A DNA stretch of 64,000 nucleotides from Natronohydrobacter thiooxidans (lineage in GTDB: Bacteria; Pseudomonadota; Alphaproteobacteria; Rhodobacterales; Rhodobacteraceae). The notes under the pieces were generated by a model. It ran no database searches. It was not told the origin of the DNA and saw nothing but the letters and a program-made list of their open reading frames with translations. Shown here piece by piece: positions 25,933 through 36,246 of the stretch (position 1 is its first letter; every line of letters starts with the position of its first letter). The stretch covers positions 25,605-89,604 of the forward strand of contig NZ_MJAP01000014.1 in the NCBI RefSeq assembly GCF_001884735.1, read 5' to 3'. Made by a program: the position numbers and the translations under genes.

Positions 25933-28071
25933 ATGAGCGATCCCAAATCCCGTTGGGCCGCCCTTGCCGCGAAGGAATTGCGCAGCCGCCCTCTGGACAG
26001 CCTGACCTGGAACACACTTGAGGGCATCCCGGTCCAGCCGCTCTATACCGAGGCCGATACCGAAGGTCTGCCGCATCTGGGCAATATCCCCGGCGAGGCC
26101 CCCTATACGCGCGGGGTCAAGGCCACGATGTATGCAGGCCGCCCCTGGACGATCCGGCAATATGCGGGTTTCTCCACCGCCGAGGAATCGAATGCCTTTT
26201 ACCGCAAGGCCTTGGCCGCCGGTCAGCAAGGCGTGTCGGTCGCTTTCGATCTGGCCACCCATCGCGGCTATGACAGCGACCATCCGCGCGTTGTCGGCGA
26301 TGTGGGCAAGGCCGGTGTGGCGATTGATTCGGTCGAGGATATGAAGATCCTCTTCGACGGGATCCCGCTCGAAAAGGTCTCGGTCTCGATGACGATGAAC
26401 GGGGCGGTGATCCCGGTTCTGGCGAATTTCATCGTCACCGGCGAGGAGCAGGGGGTGGATCGCAGGCAGCTTTCGGGCACGATTCAGAATGACATTCTGA
26501 AGGAATTCATGGTCCGCAACACCTATATTTTCCCGCCCGAGCCCTCGATGCGGATCATTGCGGATATCATCGAATACACCTCCGCCGAGATGCCGAAATT
26601 CAACTCGATCTCGATTTCCGGCTATCACATGCAGGAAGCAGGCGCCAATCTGGTGCAGGAGCTGGGTTTCACTCTGGCCGATGGGCGCGAATATGTCCGC
26701 ACCGCGATTGCGCGCGGGATGGATGTGGATCATTTCGCCGGGCGTTTGTCCTTCTTCTTTGCGATTGGCACCAATTTCTTCATGGAAATCGCCAAGCTCC
26801 GCGCCGCGCGGCTGCTGTGGTCGCGGGTGATGGAGGAATTCGCGCCCAAAGACCCCAAATCCAGCATGTTGCGCACGCATTGCCAGACGAGCGGGGTTAG
26901 CCTGCAGGAACAAGACCCCTATAACAACGTGATCCGCACTGCCTATGAGGCGATGAGCGCGGTTCTGGGGGGCACACAAAGCCTGCATACCAATGCGCTC
27001 GATGAGGCGATTGCGCTGCCGACCGAGTTCAGCGCGCGGATTGCCCGTAACACCCAGCTTGTGTTGCAGGAAGAAACTGGCGTGACACGCGTCGTCGATC
27101 CGCTGGCGGGCAGCTACTATATCGAGAAGCTGACCCATGATCTGGCCGAAGCCGCCTGGGCCTTGATGCAAGAGGTCGAGGAGATGGGGGGCATGACCAA
27201 GGCTGTCGCCTCTGGCATGCCCAAGCTGCGGATTGAAGAAACCGCAGCAAAGCGCCAGGCGATGATCGACCGGGGCGAGGAAGTGATTGTCGGGGTCAAC
27301 AAGTATCGCAAGGACAAGGAAGACCCGATCGACATTCTCGATATCGACAACATGAAAGTACGCGATGCCCAGATCGCCCGGCTGGAGAAGATGCGCGCCG
27401 CCCGCGATCAGGGGGCCTGCGATGCCGCATTGGCGGAACTGACACGCCGCGCGGCGGAAGGCGGGAACCTTCTCGAAGCCGCAGTCGAAGCCGCCCGCGC
27501 GCGGGCCTCAGTCGGAGAGATCAGCATGGCGATGGAGAAAATCTTTGGCCGCCACCGGGCCGAGGTCAAGACATTGGCCGGGGTTTATGGCGCCGCCTAT
27601 GAGGGTGATGACGGTTTCGCAGCCATTCAGGCCGATGTGGAGCGGTTTGCCGAAGAGGAAGGCCGCCGCCCGCGCATGCTGGTCGTCAAGATGGGGCAGG
27701 ACGGGCATGACCGCGGCGCGAAAGTGATCGCGACGGCCTTTGCCGATATCGGCTTTGACGTGGATGTGGGACCGCTGTTTCAGACCCCGGCCGAAGCCGC
27801 GCAGGATGCGATCGACAATGATGTGCATATCATCGGCATCTCGTCGCAGGCGGCAGGGCACAAGACGCTGGCACCGCAACTGGTGCAGGAACTGAGAGCC
27901 GCAGGGGCCGAGGATATTCTGGTGATCTGTGGTGGCGTGATCCCGCAACAGGATTACGAGTTTCTCTATGATGCCGGGGTGAAGGCGATCTTTGGTCCCG
28001 GCACGAATATTCCCGAAGCCGCGAAAAAGATCCTCGATCTGGTGCGCGCGGCGCGGGGGATTGCGGGCTGA
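25933..28071 (+). CDS. Methylmalonyl-CoA mutase
   Basis: This adenosylcobalamin enzyme turns (R)-methylmalonyl-CoA into succinyl-CoA, completing propionyl-CoA assimilation. The 712-residue protein has the large catalytic barrel (about 50-550, with [19 protein letters not shown] sequence and the signature [10 protein letters not shown]) and a C-terminal B12 domain with DGHDRGAK, where His592 is the cobalt ligand. The single-chain length matches the large alpha-type subunit that works as a homodimer; no beta subunit gene is nearby. The epimerase and the MeaB-type chaperone are not in the window. The 96-bp space to the divergent DUF4174 gene has no TTTGCAAA site. Confidence 0.96.
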   Translation: MSDPKSRWAALAAKELRSRPLDSLTWNTLEGIPVQPLYTEADTEGLPHLGNIPGEAPYTRGVKATMYAGRPWTIRQYAGFSTAEESNAFYRKALAAGQQGVSVAFDLATHRGYDSDHPRVVGDVGKAGVAIDSVEDMKILFDGIPLEKVSVSMTMNGAVIPVLANFIVTGEEQGVDRRQLSGTIQNDILKEFMVRNTYIFPPEPSMRIIADIIEYTSAEMPKFNSISISGYHMQEAGANLVQELGFTLADGREYVRTAIARGMDVDHFAGRLSFFFAIGTNFFMEIAKLRAARLLWSRVMEEFAPKDPKSSMLRTHCQTSGVSLQEQDPYNNVIRTAYEAMSAVLGGTQSLHTNALDEAIALPTEFSARIARNTQLVLQEETGVTRVVDPLAGSYYIEKLTHDLAEAAWALMQEVEEMGGMTKAVASGMPKLRIEETAAKRQAMIDRGEEVIVGVNKYRKDKEDPIDILDIDNMKVRDAQIARLEKMRAARDQGACDAALAELTRRAAEGGNLLEAAVEAARARASVGEISMAMEKIFGRHRAEVKTLAGVYGAAYEGDDGFAAIQADVERFAEEEGRRPRMLVVKMGQDGHDRGAKVIATAFADIGFDVDVGPLFQTPAEAAQDAIDNDVHIIGISSQAAGHKTLAPQLVQELRAAGAEDILVICGGVIPQQDYEFLYDAGVKAIFGPGTNIPEAAKKILDLVRAARGIAG

Positions 28072-28092
28072 TCCTGCCCGGCAGAGGTGAAT

Positions 28093-28116
28093 AAGGGCGG
28101 GGATGACCCCGCCCTT
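28093..28116. terminator. Terminator hairpin after methylmalonyl-CoA mutase
   Basis: AAGGGCGGGG-ATGA-CCCCGCCCTT is a perfect 10-bp stem between convergent genes, 21 bp after the mutase stop and 6 bp before the DoxX stop. It lacks a long T run but can serve both directions. Confidence 0.75.
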
Positions 28117-28122
28117 CGCGCA

Positions 28123-28521
28123 TCAGGCGGCAAGCGCGCTGTTGCGCGCGAATTTTGCGTCCAGCGACCACGCGCCAGCGCCCGTGATCCAGAGCACCAG
28201 ATACCCACCGGCAAGACCAAGGTTTTTCAGAAGCTGGGTCATCTGCATCTGATCGGCCGGGTCGAAATGATAGAGCAGACCCGAGAGCACACAGAAACCG
28301 GCCAGCGCCAGCGCCACGAGGCGCGTCTGAAAACCCGCGATCAGGGCAAGGCCGCCAAGAATTTCAAAGAGCACCACCGGCCAGGCCAATGCGGCAGGGA
28401 TCCCGCCCGAGGCCATATAGGCGCCGAAGCCATCCACATTGCCAAGCTTGCCGAATCCTGCGACGACGAAAAGCAGGCCGAGCAGGATACGCGCGACCAG
28501 CAGAAGCGAAGTGTTTGTCAT
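28123..28521 (-). CDS. DoxX-family membrane protein
   Basis: The 132-residue protein has four hydrophobic helices and the family's typical N-terminal stretch RILLGLLFVVAGFGKLG and the FLEILGGLALIAG-like helix VLFEILGGLALIAG. DoxX/DoxD-like proteins are linked to quinone or redox functions, but most have no known activity. It stands alone on the minus strand with 101 bp to the upstream holC gene. Confidence 0.85.
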   Translation of the reverse strand: MTNTSLLLVARILLGLLFVVAGFGKLGNVDGFGAYMASGGIPAALAWPVVLFEILGGLALIAGFQTRLVALALAGFCVLSGLLYHFDPADQMQMTQLLKNLGLAGGYLVLWITGAGAWSLDAKFARNSALAA

Positions 28522-28622
28522 ATGAGCTGTCCTTTTGACTAAACTGCATATGACATAGCGGGTGCATGCCAGCGCAGACTATTCCGCACGCGGACACAGC
28601 AGCTGTGCAGCGATGCGCGCTC

Positions 28623-29087
28623 TCATCCGCCGGATTGGGCTTTCTTTTCCCAGCGGCCGCCCTCTTCGGACCAGTATTCCGCCAGAACCCCGGCCGCCGT
28701 CATGGCTTTCCAATCGCTGCGCGCGTTCTGGACCGCGGTTTCGTCCTGTCCGTCAAACAGCACCCAGAGCCGTTCCAGCCCCGCCACCTCTTCGGGTGTG
28801 ATCGGCGCCCGGTCCACGGCCATGACGCCCTGAGGGGCGTTCGGGGCGGTGCTGTCCGTGGTCAGGAGCACCGGCTGGTCGGCATCATGCGGCCCACCAG
28901 CCAGACCATGCGGCAGAAACCCGGCCTTGTCATCGGTCCAGAGGGCCATATCCAGCCGTTCCAGAACCGCCCGGTCCCGTCCGCGCAAGGCGACCCGCCA
29001 CCCCTGATCCAGCGCGCGCAACAGAAGCGTGCGCGCGGTCGCTTCCAGCGTGCTATGGGTCAGGTGATAGAACATGGCCTTGCCCAT
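28623..29087 (-). CDS. holC: DNA polymerase III chi subunit HolC
   Basis: The chi subunit links the clamp loader to single-strand binding protein at the replication fork. The 154-residue protein has the family layout: FYHLTHSTLEATARTLLLRAL start, the RVALRGRDRAVLERLDMALWT segment with the conserved Trp, and the ERLWVLFDGQD strand. It begins 4 bp after pepA, the same pepA-holC pairing known from many Gram-negative bacteria including E. coli. Confidence 0.93.
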   Translation of the reverse strand: MGKAMFYHLTHSTLEATARTLLLRALDQGWRVALRGRDRAVLERLDMALWTDDKAGFLPHGLAGGPHDADQPVLLTTDSTAPNAPQGVMAVDRAPITPEEVAGLERLWVLFDGQDETAVQNARSDWKAMTAAGVLAEYWSEEGGRWEKKAQSGG

Positions 29088-29091
29088 GGCC

Positions 29092-30555
29092 TCACGCGTC
29101 CTCGAACCGCGCCCGGATCAGCGCGTCAAGCGCCAGCACCCCCCAGCCAGAGGCACCTTTCGGGGCATGGGCGCTATCGGACTTGGTCAGCGCGACACCC
29201 GCGATATCAAGATGCATCCAGGGCATGTCCGGCTTGATGAAACATTGCAGGAATTGCGCCGCCGTGATCGACCCGGCAGGCCGCCCACCGGTATTCTTGA
29301 TATCGGCAATGCGCGACTTGATCAGCGCATCATAGGCCGGGTCCAGCGGCATACGCCATGCGCCTTCGCCAACCTGCGCAGCGGCTTTCAGGAAGGCATC
29401 GGCGAGCTGGTCGTCATTGGCGAAAACGCCTGCCTTCTCATGCCCCAGCGCAACAATGATCGCCCCTGTCAGCGTTGCCAGATCAATCACGGCGGCGGGT
29501 TTGAACCGCTCCTGCGCATACCAGAGCACATCGGCCAGAACGAGGCGGCCTTCGGCATCGGTATTGATCACCTCGATCATGTCGCCCTTCATGGATTTCA
29601 CGACATCACCGGGGCGTTGGGCGCGGGCGTCGGGCATGTTCTCGACCAGCCCCACCAGCCCCACGACATGCGCGCGGGCCTTGCGGGTGGCCAGTGCCTG
29701 CATCAGCCCGACCGTGACTGCGGCCCCGCCCATATCCATGGTCATCTCTTCCATGCCCGCGCCGGGTTTCAGCGATATGCCGCCCGTGTCGAACATCACG
29801 CCCTTGCCGACCACCGCAAGCGGCGCCCCTTCCGCCCCCTGCCACTGCATCACCGCGACCTTTGAGGGGCTGTCCGAGCCTTGCCCGACAGCGAGCAGGG
29901 CGCGCATGCCGAGTTCCTCAAGCTGCGCTTCCTCAAGGATCTCAACCTTCAGGCCAAGCGCCTCCATGCCCTTGATCTGATCCGCGAATGTGGTGGTGGT
30001 CAGCACATTGGCCGGGGCATTGACCAGATCGCGGGTCAGATGCACGGCACGGGCAAGGGCTGCGGCCTCGGTCACGCTGGCCTCTGCGGCCTCGGGTGAT
30101 TTGACCATCACCTGATAGGGGCCAAAGCCCGGCTTGGGGTCGGATTTCTGTGCCTCATACTGATAGGCCCGCAGCAGCGCGGCGCGCAGCATCTCGCCCA
30201 GCGGCAGCGTATTCGCGCAAATCAGCGCCGCGCTGCGGGTCTGCGCCTTGCCAATGCTCACACCCGCTCGGCGCAGAATCGCGGCATCCGCGCGTCTGGG
30301 CATGCGGATGATCTGCACTGCTTCCGCGGCAAGCCCCGCCGGATAGGCAAGGCTCAGCCCGTCGCCGGGCTTCAGCTTGATGAAACTGTCACTGGCCACC
30401 GCGCGCGCGAGGGCGCCGCGCATCAGCTTGTCGGCACGCCGGGTCAGCGGCGGCAGGGGCGCCTCGGGATCGGCAAAGACGACCAGCCGCCCCTCATGCG
30501 CGGCAATCGCGTCGAGAGAGATCTCGCAGATTTCGGGCAGGGCTGCGTCAGACAT
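29092..30555 (-). CDS. pepA: Leucyl aminopeptidase PepA
   Basis: PepA is a hexameric cytosolic M17 aminopeptidase with two metal ions. The 487-residue protein has a variable N-terminal domain and the catalytic domain with VGKGVMFDTGGISLKP (about 250) and the family signature NTDAEGRLVLAD (about 333). The start at 30555 follows GGAG; an upstream ATG at 30582 adds nine residues that look like leader. In E. coli the protein also binds DNA, which cannot be judged here. holC follows after 4 bp. Confidence 0.95.
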   Translation of the reverse strand: MSDAALPEICEISLDAIAAHEGRLVVFADPEAPLPPLTRRADKLMRGALARAVASDSFIKLKPGDGLSLAYPAGLAAEAVQIIRMPRRADAAILRRAGVSIGKAQTRSAALICANTLPLGEMLRAALLRAYQYEAQKSDPKPGFGPYQVMVKSPEAAEASVTEAAALARAVHLTRDLVNAPANVLTTTTFADQIKGMEALGLKVEILEEAQLEELGMRALLAVGQGSDSPSKVAVMQWQGAEGAPLAVVGKGVMFDTGGISLKPGAGMEEMTMDMGGAAVTVGLMQALATRKARAHVVGLVGLVENMPDARAQRPGDVVKSMKGDMIEVINTDAEGRLVLADVLWYAQERFKPAAVIDLATLTGAIIVALGHEKAGVFANDDQLADAFLKAAAQVGEGAWRMPLDPAYDALIKSRIADIKNTGGRPAGSITAAQFLQCFIKPDMPWMHLDIAGVALTKSDSAHAPKGASGWGVLALDALIRARFEDA

Positions 30556-30628
30556 GGGAACTCCGATCCTTGGTGTGCCCAAGACCTAGCGCGCGGGCGC
30601 GCGCTTGGCCATGCCCGAATCGACCTGC

Positions 30629-31405
30629 TCAGAAACGCAGGTTGAAATGCCGCGTCAGACCGATTTCGGCGCCGAACTGGTTGCGGCTACCCTGTTGCAC
30701 GATGGGCGAACGTGCAGCCGCGCCGCGCAACCGGTCATAGCGCAGCGCAGCGGTGATGCCCCAATCGGCATTGAGCGGCTGATAGGCACCGATTTCCAGC
30801 CCAACCGAGTGAAAACCGCCAGAGAGCGTGTAGGGGGTGAGCGTGTTGCCCGGATCAGCCGCTTCTGCAGGGGTCACACCAAAATAGGTGCGGTTGAACC
30901 GGCTATTGCCGAATTCCGCACGCGGCCCGCCATGCAGGACAAGCCCGCTTGGATCACGCCAGATCAGATTCGCCCCGATTTCCCCGGCAATCGCCTTGTG
31001 ACCGATCACCCCGTAGCGGATATCCCCGAAAACCTGCCAGAATTCCTGCGTGTAATGCGCGCCAATGCCCAGTTCCACCGAGGTCTTGACGTCCTCCATC
31101 CCGGCAAGCTCACTCTCGCCCTTGCGCTTGGGAATGAAACGGAATGCGCCGCGCAGCCCGGCACCGGGCGCGAATTGCGCAGGCCCCTCCGGGTCGCCAA
31201 GCTGGGCTGCCCCAAAGCGCAGCCCGGTGAAGCCGAAGGCACCGCTTGGGCCAACACGATACTCGCTGGATCCGAAATATTTCGGCGAGATCTGCGCGCC
31301 CCCGGTCAGGGAAAACGACAGCGCATTGTCCTGTGCCTGTGCAGGCAGTGTGACTGCGCCGAGGGCAAGCGCGGTTGCAAGTGTCAGTTTACTGGTACTG
31401 ATCAT
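30629..31405 (-). CDS. MipA/OmpV-family outer membrane protein
   Basis: The 258-residue product has a signal peptide ([21 protein letters not shown]) and a body of alternating strands with [14 protein letters not shown] near the mature N-terminus and a terminal Phe (HFNLRF), the outer-membrane insertion signal. This is the MipA/OmpV pattern; members serve as scaffold for murein enzymes or as porin-like proteins. The start at 31405 lies eight bases after AAGGA. A GC-rich GCGCGC repeat after the stop, in the 73-bp gap to pepA, may end transcription. Confidence 0.85.
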   Translation of the reverse strand: MISTSKLTLATALALGAVTLPAQAQDNALSFSLTGGAQISPKYFGSSEYRVGPSGAFGFTGLRFGAAQLGDPEGPAQFAPGAGLRGAFRFIPKRKGESELAGMEDVKTSVELGIGAHYTQEFWQVFGDIRYGVIGHKAIAGEIGANLIWRDPSGLVLHGGPRAEFGNSRFNRTYFGVTPAEAADPGNTLTPYTLSGGFHSVGLEIGAYQPLNADWGITAALRYDRLRGAAARSPIVQQGSRNQFGAEIGLTRHFNLRF

Positions 31406-31555
31406 CGACTCGTTCCTTGTTCTCACTACACTGCATTTGTAATAAACGGACGCGCATCAAGGTCCAATCATATCAGGGGAAACTGCGAAAATGTGCCAAA
31501 ATTGCCACCTGATCGCCGCAGGTCTGACAGGCGCCGGGACAGTGGCCGCCGCGCC

Positions 31556-32143
31556 ATGAGATTCTGTGTCGCGATAGACGGCCCCGCAGCCGCCGGCAAG
31601 GGCACGATCAGCCGCGCTGTGGCCGCGCATTTCGGGCTGGCGCATCTCGATACCGGCTTGCTCTACCGCGCCGTCGGCATGAAAGGTGGCGATCCCGTCG
31701 CCGCGGCCCGGAGCCTGAGCAGCGAAGACCTGGCCCGCCCCGATCTGCGCAGCATGGCCGCAGGCGAGGCCGCGAGCCGCGTCGCGGTGATCCCCGAAGT
31801 GCGTGCCGCACTCGTCGCCTTTCAGCGCGAGTTTGCACAGCGTGAGGGCGGCGCGGTTCTTGACGGGCGCGATATCGGCACGGTGATCTGCCCAGAGGCG
31901 GATGTGAAACTCTTTGTCACCGCCAGTCCCGAGGTCCGGGCCGGGCGGCGTTTTGCCGAGACCGGCGAGGGCACATTCGCCGAAGTGCTGGAACAGGTGC
32001 GCGCCCGAGATGCCCGCGATATGGGCCGTGCAGATGCGCCCCTGCGCCCGGCAGAGGATGCGGTGATCCTTGACACCAGCGATCTGAGCATTGACGCGGC
32101 TGTGGCGCGCGCCTGCGATCTGATTGCCGCGCGGCGGGGTTAA
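31556..32143 (+). CDS. cmk: Cytidylate kinase
   Basis: Cmk phosphorylates CMP and dCMP for RNA, DNA and lipid synthesis. The 195-residue protein has the P-loop [11 protein letters not shown] (8-18), the [12 protein letters not shown] substrate segment and the [21 protein letters not shown] motif. It lacks the longer CMP-binding insert of E. coli, as usual in alphaproteobacteria. The ATG at 31556 has no good ribosome binding site; GTG alternatives upstream are out of frame. It is not next to aroA or rpsA, where it is often found in relatives; both neighbours are on the other strand. Confidence 0.93.
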   Translation: MRFCVAIDGPAAAGKGTISRAVAAHFGLAHLDTGLLYRAVGMKGGDPVAAARSLSSEDLARPDLRSMAAGEAASRVAVIPEVRAALVAFQREFAQREGGAVLDGRDIGTVICPEADVKLFVTASPEVRAGRRFAETGEGTFAEVLEQVRARDARDMGRADAPLRPAEDAVILDTSDLSIDAAVARACDLIAARRG

Positions 32144-32146
32144 GCC

Positions 32147-32650
32147 TTACCGCCCGCGATAGGGCTCCACATATTGCAGCGCCATGTCCCAGGGGAAGAA
32201 AATCCAGGTATCCTGCGACACTTCGGTGATGAAACTGTCCACCATGTTGCGCCCCATGGGCTTGGCATAGACGGTCGCGAAATGCGCCTTGGGGAACATC
32301 TTGCGCACCAGTTCCAGCGTCTTGCCGGTATCCACCAGATCGTCGATGATCAGCACACCCTCGCCCTCCGCGCCCATGATCTCGGCCTGCGGGGCTTTCA
32401 GCACCTTGGCCTCGGTCTGCTCCTGCCAGTCATAGGATTTCACGCTGATCGTATCGACCACACGGATATCGAGTTCGCGCGCGATGATCATTGCGGGGGC
32501 AAGCCCGCCCCGCGTGATCGCCACCACCGCGCGCCACTGCCCGCCATCGGGGCCTTGCTTGTCCAGCCGCCATGCCAGCGCCCTGCTGTCGCGATGGATC
32601 TGGTCCCAGCTGATATGAAAGCCTTTTTCATGGGGCAGGCGGTCGGTCAT
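32147..32650 (-). CDS. gpt: Xanthine-guanine phosphoribosyltransferase
   Basis: Gpt salvages guanine and xanthine to GMP and XMP with PRPP. The 167-residue protein has the type I PRTase PRPP loop [13 protein letters not shown] (about 104-116) and the [20 protein letters not shown]-terminus typical of bacterial Gpt. The start at 32650 is set by AAAGG upstream. It is the last gene of a minus-strand run fabI-lysE-gpt with an 11-bp gap, and it converges on cmk with only 3 bp between stops. Confidence 0.94.
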   Translation of the reverse strand: MTDRLPHEKGFHISWDQIHRDSRALAWRLDKQGPDGGQWRAVVAITRGGLAPAMIIARELDIRVVDTISVKSYDWQEQTEAKVLKAPQAEIMGAEGEGVLIIDDLVDTGKTLELVRKMFPKAHFATVYAKPMGRNMVDSFITEVSQDTWIFFPWDMALQYVEPYRGR

Positions 32651-32661
32651 GGTCTTGCCTT

Positions 32662-33279
32662 TCAGGTGGCCACGATCTTGACGCCCAGAGCCGCGAGGCC
32701 CGCGCCGAAGACCCGGTCGATGATGGTTTTGAGGGAAATATAGCCCGCGCGGGTGCGCTCCAGTGAGAAAATCCGCGCAACAGCGGTGTTCCAGAGGGTC
32801 TCGTTCAGAAACACTACGAGAATCAGTGCCAACAGCACCCAAAGCGGGGTCGATGCCGGCACAGTGCCCAGAAAGATCGCCGCGAACATCACGGCGGGTT
32901 TGGGATTGGCCAGTTGCGTGAACAACCCCAGCCGGAAGGCGGACGCGGCAGAGCGAGGCAGGGCGGGGGTCGCGCTCAGATCAAGAGGGTCACGGGCCGA
33001 ATGCCACAGCACCCAGCCCAGCCAGCACAGATAGCCCGCACCTGCAATCTTGAACGCCCACAAGAGCGCCGGGGCCATGGCAAAAAGCACCCCCAGCCCG
33101 AAAAGCGCCGCACTGGCCCAGACCACCGCGCCCAGCCCGATGCCTGCGGCCAGCCATGCGCCGGTGCGGAACCCCTCGGTCAGACCGGTACGCGCGGCCA
33201 TCAGCACGGCAGGTCCGGGGCTGATCGCGGCCATCAGCGACAATCCTGCGAAAGCAAGGAATGCCGCCAGCGTCATCAA
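32662..33279 (-). CDS. LysE-family amino acid exporter
   Basis: The 205-residue protein has six hydrophobic helices and the LysE/RhtB motif [29 protein letters not shown] start (visible as [17 protein letters not shown]). These proteins export amino acids such as lysine, threonine or homoserine lactone; the substrate is not evident. Its start overlaps the stop of fabI by 4 bp. Confidence 0.88.
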   Translation of the reverse strand: MMTLAAFLAFAGLSLMAAISPGPAVLMAARTGLTEGFRTGAWLAAGIGLGAVVWASAALFGLGVLFAMAPALLWAFKIAGAGYLCWLGWVLWHSARDPLDLSATPALPRSAASAFRLGLFTQLANPKPAVMFAAIFLGTVPASTPLWVLLALILVVFLNETLWNTAVARIFSLERTRAGYISLKTIIDRVFGAGLAALGVKIVAT

Positions 33280-34100
33280 TGGGCGTCCTTCTTGCCTGTC
33301 ACGACATCGATATCTGGCGCATCCACCGCCTTCATGCCGACGACATGATAACCTGCATCGACATGGAGATTCTCGCCCGTCGTGCCCGAGCCAAGATCAG
33401 AGAGCAGATAGAGCGCAGCCTTGCCGACCTCTTCCTGCGTGACATTGCGGCGCAGGGGCGAGTTCAACTCGTTCCATTTCATGATATAGCGGAAATCACC
33501 GATGCCAGAGGCCGCCAGCGTCTTGATCGGGCCTGCGCTGATCGCATTGCAGCGGATGCCATCCTTGCCCAGATCCTCGGCGATGTATTTCACCGAAGCC
33601 TCCAGCGCGGCCTTGGCCACCCCCATCACATTGTAATGCGGCATGACCTGTTCAGCGCCGTAATAGGTCATGGTCAGCAGGCTGCCACCGTCGGGCATGA
33701 GTTTCGCCGCGCGCGCGCAGACGGCGGTGAAGGAATAGACCGAGATATCCATCGTCATCGCGAAATTGTCGCGCGAGGTGTCCACATAGCGGCCGCGAAG
33801 CTCATTCTTGTCAGAGAAGCCAATCGCGTGGACCACGAAATCGATCTTGCCCCAGAGCGTCTCCAGACCGTCAAAAAGCGCATCGACCGAGGCCATGTCA
33901 GCGACGTCACACTCGAAAAGATGCGGCGTGCCAAGCTGTTCGGCCAGAGGCAGGACACGCTTCTTCAGCGCCTCGCCCTGGTAGGAAAAGGCCAGTTCCG
34001 CGCCGTGATCTGCCAGAGCCTTGGCAATTCCCCAGGCGATCGATTTGTCATTCGCAAGCCCCATGATCAGCCCGCGCTTGCCGCTCATCAATCCTGTCAT
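33276..34100 (-). CDS. fabI: Enoyl-[acyl-carrier-protein] reductase FabI
   Basis: FabI catalyses the NADH-dependent last step of fatty acid elongation. The 274-residue protein opens with the FabI cofactor segment GKRGLIMGLANDKSIAWGIA and has the Tyr-(X)6-Lys pair in YYGAEQVMPHYNVMGVAKAA, the AISAGPIKTLAASGI substrate loop and the usual length. The start is the ATG at 34100; ATGs at 34088 and 34115 are alternatives. It heads the operon with lysE and gpt. The 257-bp space to the divergent pdxH gene shows no motif I can name. Confidence 0.95.
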   Translation of the reverse strand: MTGLMSGKRGLIMGLANDKSIAWGIAKALADHGAELAFSYQGEALKKRVLPLAEQLGTPHLFECDVADMASVDALFDGLETLWGKIDFVVHAIGFSDKNELRGRYVDTSRDNFAMTMDISVYSFTAVCARAAKLMPDGGSLLTMTYYGAEQVMPHYNVMGVAKAALEASVKYIAEDLGKDGIRCNAISAGPIKTLAASGIGDFRYIMKWNELNSPLRRNVTQEEVGKAALYLLSDLGSGTTGENLHVDAGYHVVGMKAVDAPDIDVVTGKKDAH

Positions 34101-34357
34101 CGTGTCTCTGCCCATTGTGGAAAATTGTCGTAGTCTTCTAGGATATCGGTCGCGGTGCTGCAAGCTGGCTCACGCCTGCCGATACGTCACTCTACCCGCG
34201 ATCAGCGGATAAATTCGAAAGATTCGGCTTTGGAGGCTTGCGCGGCTGTTCAGAGTCGTTAACACATACAGCTTTGAGATTAGATGAATGTATAGGGGAG
34301 GCGGTGCCAGAATTTGTGGTGTGACTGCCTCTTTCCCGTATGTGACCGGAGGAACGC

Positions 34358-34963
34358 GTGACCGACAGACATGGCATTTTCGCTGGGCTGGATCCGTTCG
34401 ACATCGCCAGGCGATGGCTGGCGGAAGCCGAACTGACCGAACCGAATGACCCCAATGCCATGGCCCTGTCGACTGTCGATTCTCGCGGCCTGCCGAATGT
34501 GCGGATGGTGCTGCTCAAGGAAATCGGTGCTGACCAGTTCGTGTTTTACACCAATTACGAGAGTGCCAAGGCGCAGGAAATTCTTGAAACGGGAAAAGCG
34601 GCTTTCGTGCTGCACTGGAAGACCCTGCGGCGCCAGATCCGGGTGCGCGGAGACGTTTCGAAGGTTGACGGCCCCGAAGCGGATGCCTATTACGCCTCGC
34701 GGTCGCTCAAGAGCCGTCTTGGCGCATGGGCATCGCGGCAGTCGCAACCTCTGGGGTCGCGGGCAGAGTTGATGGCCGAGGTTGCGCGACAGACTGCGCG
34801 CCACGGCACCAATCCGCCGCGCCCTCCGTTCTGGGGTGGGTTTGCGATCCGGCCGGTAGAGATCGAGTTCTGGGCCGATGGGGCTTTTCGGTTGCATGAT
34901 CGCTTTTGTTGGCGCAAGTCGGTGAGTGACAGAAGCTGGGATATTGTCAGGTTGTCACCCTGA
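34358..34963 (+). CDS. pdxH: Pyridoxamine/pyridoxine 5'-phosphate oxidase
   Basis: PdxH makes pyridoxal 5'-phosphate with FMN and oxygen. The 201-residue protein shows the FMN-binding [19 protein letters not shown] strand, the [14 protein letters not shown] segment, and the C-terminal signature [24 protein letters not shown] in the expected place, plus the final WDIVRLSP. The start is GTG, six bases after CGGAGGA. It stands ahead of the cold-shock gene but is separated from it by 84 bp. Confidence 0.95.
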   Translation: MTDRHGIFAGLDPFDIARRWLAEAELTEPNDPNAMALSTVDSRGLPNVRMVLLKEIGADQFVFYTNYESAKAQEILETGKAAFVLHWKTLRRQIRVRGDVSKVDGPEADAYYASRSLKSRLGAWASRQSQPLGSRAELMAEVARQTARHGTNPPRPPFWGGFAIRPVEIEFWADGAFRLHDRFCWRKSVSDRSWDIVRLSP

Positions 34964-35019
34964 CGCCCGAAAAATTTGCTTCTTGTGGTTGATGTGCTCG
35001 TTGCGTACCCCAAAATACC

Positions 35020-35042
35020 GTGAAGCGCCAAAGGCGTTTCAC
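35020..35042 (+). promoter_or_regulatory. Hairpin at the ribosome binding site of the cold-shock gene
   Basis: GTGAAGCGCC-AAA-GGCGTTTCAC forms a 10-bp stem (one G-T pair) that ends five bases before the ATG at 35048. The only Shine-Dalgarno-like sequence, AAAGG, lies in the loop and right arm. The hairpin could gate translation, or be the 3' end of the pdxH transcript; no T run follows. Confidence 0.5.
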
Positions 35043-35047
35043 CAAAA

Positions 35048-35626
35048 ATGAGCGAGACACTATTCATGGTTTCGGATGAAAACCCTTCTGAGGTGGTTGA
35101 GGGCGTTGTAAAGTGGTTCGACCCGGCCAAGGGTTTCGGATTTGTCGTCGTCGCGGGGCAGGAATCGGACGTCCTGCTTCATGCCAATGCATTGCGCAAT
35201 TTCGGGCTGAGCTCCGTCTGCGACGGGGCGAAGATCCGTCTGGTCATGCAACGTACGGCGCGCGGGCTGCAGACCCTGGAGGTGCTGGAAGTTCAGCCAC
35301 CCGAAACCGAGACGGAGAACGGATCCCTTGCCGATCCGCGCCTGAGCGCAGAGGTTGATCGCTCGATCCCTCTCGAACCTGCGCGCGTGAAATGGTTCGA
35401 CAAGGTCAAGGGATTCGGCTTTGCCAATGTCTTCGGCAAGCCCTCGGATGTCTTTATCCATATGGAAACGCTGCGGCGGTCGGGGCTGGCCGAATTGCAG
35501 GCGGGCGAGGCCATCGCCGTGCGGGTCATCGACGGCGAGCGCGGGCGCATGGCCGTGTCGATCGAACCCTGGGAGGCAAGCCTGACCGAACCGGCGCGGG
35601 CGGAACGCGACTCTGAGGAAACATGA
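35048..35626 (+). CDS. Two-domain cold-shock protein
   Basis: The 192-residue protein contains two cold-shock domains joined by an acidic linker: the first at about 18-80 (VKWFDPAKGFGFVVV) and the second at about 112-175 (VKWFDKVKGFGFANVFG), each with RNP1-like KGFGF motifs for RNA binding; RNP2 is partly changed in the first domain (VLLHA) and standard in the second (VFIHM). Such double-CSD proteins are common in alphaproteobacteria. A start at 35066 is possible. The next gene overlaps by 4 bp. A hairpin covers the ribosome binding region. Confidence 0.9.
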   Translation: MSETLFMVSDENPSEVVEGVVKWFDPAKGFGFVVVAGQESDVLLHANALRNFGLSSVCDGAKIRLVMQRTARGLQTLEVLEVQPPETETENGSLADPRLSAEVDRSIPLEPARVKWFDKVKGFGFANVFGKPSDVFIHMETLRRSGLAELQAGEAIAVRVIDGERGRMAVSIEPWEASLTEPARAERDSEET

Positions 35627-36099
35627 TCCGGCTCTCCCGCCTTGCTCTGGCGCTTGTCGCCACGCTCTGGGCCGGGCTTGCGCAGGCAGCCTGCAGCGAA
35701 GGTGCGGTCGATCTGCGTGGCCCTTGGGGGCAGGCGCGCTTCAGTGTCGAGATCGCGGATACCGATGAAACCCGCGCGCGCGGGCTGATGCATCGTGAGC
35801 GTCTGGCGCGCTCGGCGGGGATGCTCTTCATCTATGACCGTCCGGTCGCCGCGTCGTTCTGGATGCGCAACACACTGATTTCGCTGGACATGATCTTCGT
35901 GGATCCGACCGGGCGTGTCAGCCATATCCATCACGAGGCCATCCCGCTGGACGAAACCCCGATTCCGGGCGGCGAGAATGTGCTGATGGTGCTGGAAATC
36001 AATGGCGGGCTGGCGCGCGCCATGGGGATAACCGAAGGCAGCGAAATGCGCCATCCGCGGCTGGATCAGGACGGCGCGGTCTGGCCCTGCGACAGCTAG
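35623..36099 (+). CDS. DUF192 periplasmic protein
   Basis: The 158-residue protein has a signal peptide (LALALVATLWAGLAQAA) and a DUF192 domain with the family motifs TRARGLMHRERL, GMLFIY and FWMRNTLISLDMIFVD. The family is widespread and uncharacterised. Translation is coupled to the cold-shock gene by a 4-bp overlap, a pairing I recall as common in Rhodobacterales. The gene is followed by tRNA-Pro 70 bp later. Confidence 0.87.
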   Translation: MIRLSRLALALVATLWAGLAQAACSEGAVDLRGPWGQARFSVEIADTDETRARGLMHRERLARSAGMLFIYDRPVAASFWMRNTLISLDMIFVDPTGRVSHIHHEAIPLDETPIPGGENVLMVLEINGGLARAMGITEGSEMRHPRLDQDGAVWPCDS

Positions 36100-36169
36100 G
36101 CCGATTTCGGGGCCTGCGGTGCAATTCGCTCTTTTCACCCGCGGGCTTCATCGCTAAAGAGCGCTCAGT

Positions 36170-36246
36170 CGGGGCGTGGCGCAGCCTGGTAGCGCGACGG
36201 TTTTGGGTACCGTAGGTCGTAGGTTCGAATCCTGCCGCCCCGACCA
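36170..36246 (+). tRNA. tRNA-Pro (anticodon UGG)
   Basis: A 77-nt cloverleaf with acceptor arm CGGGGCG/CGCCCCG, D-arm GCGCAGCCTGGTAGCGC, anticodon loop TTTGGGT (anticodon TGG), T-arm with GGTTCGAATCC and an encoded CCA end. It lies in the 345-bp gene gap 36100-36444; the remaining 198 bp to the permease gene show no motif I can name. Confidence 0.97.
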
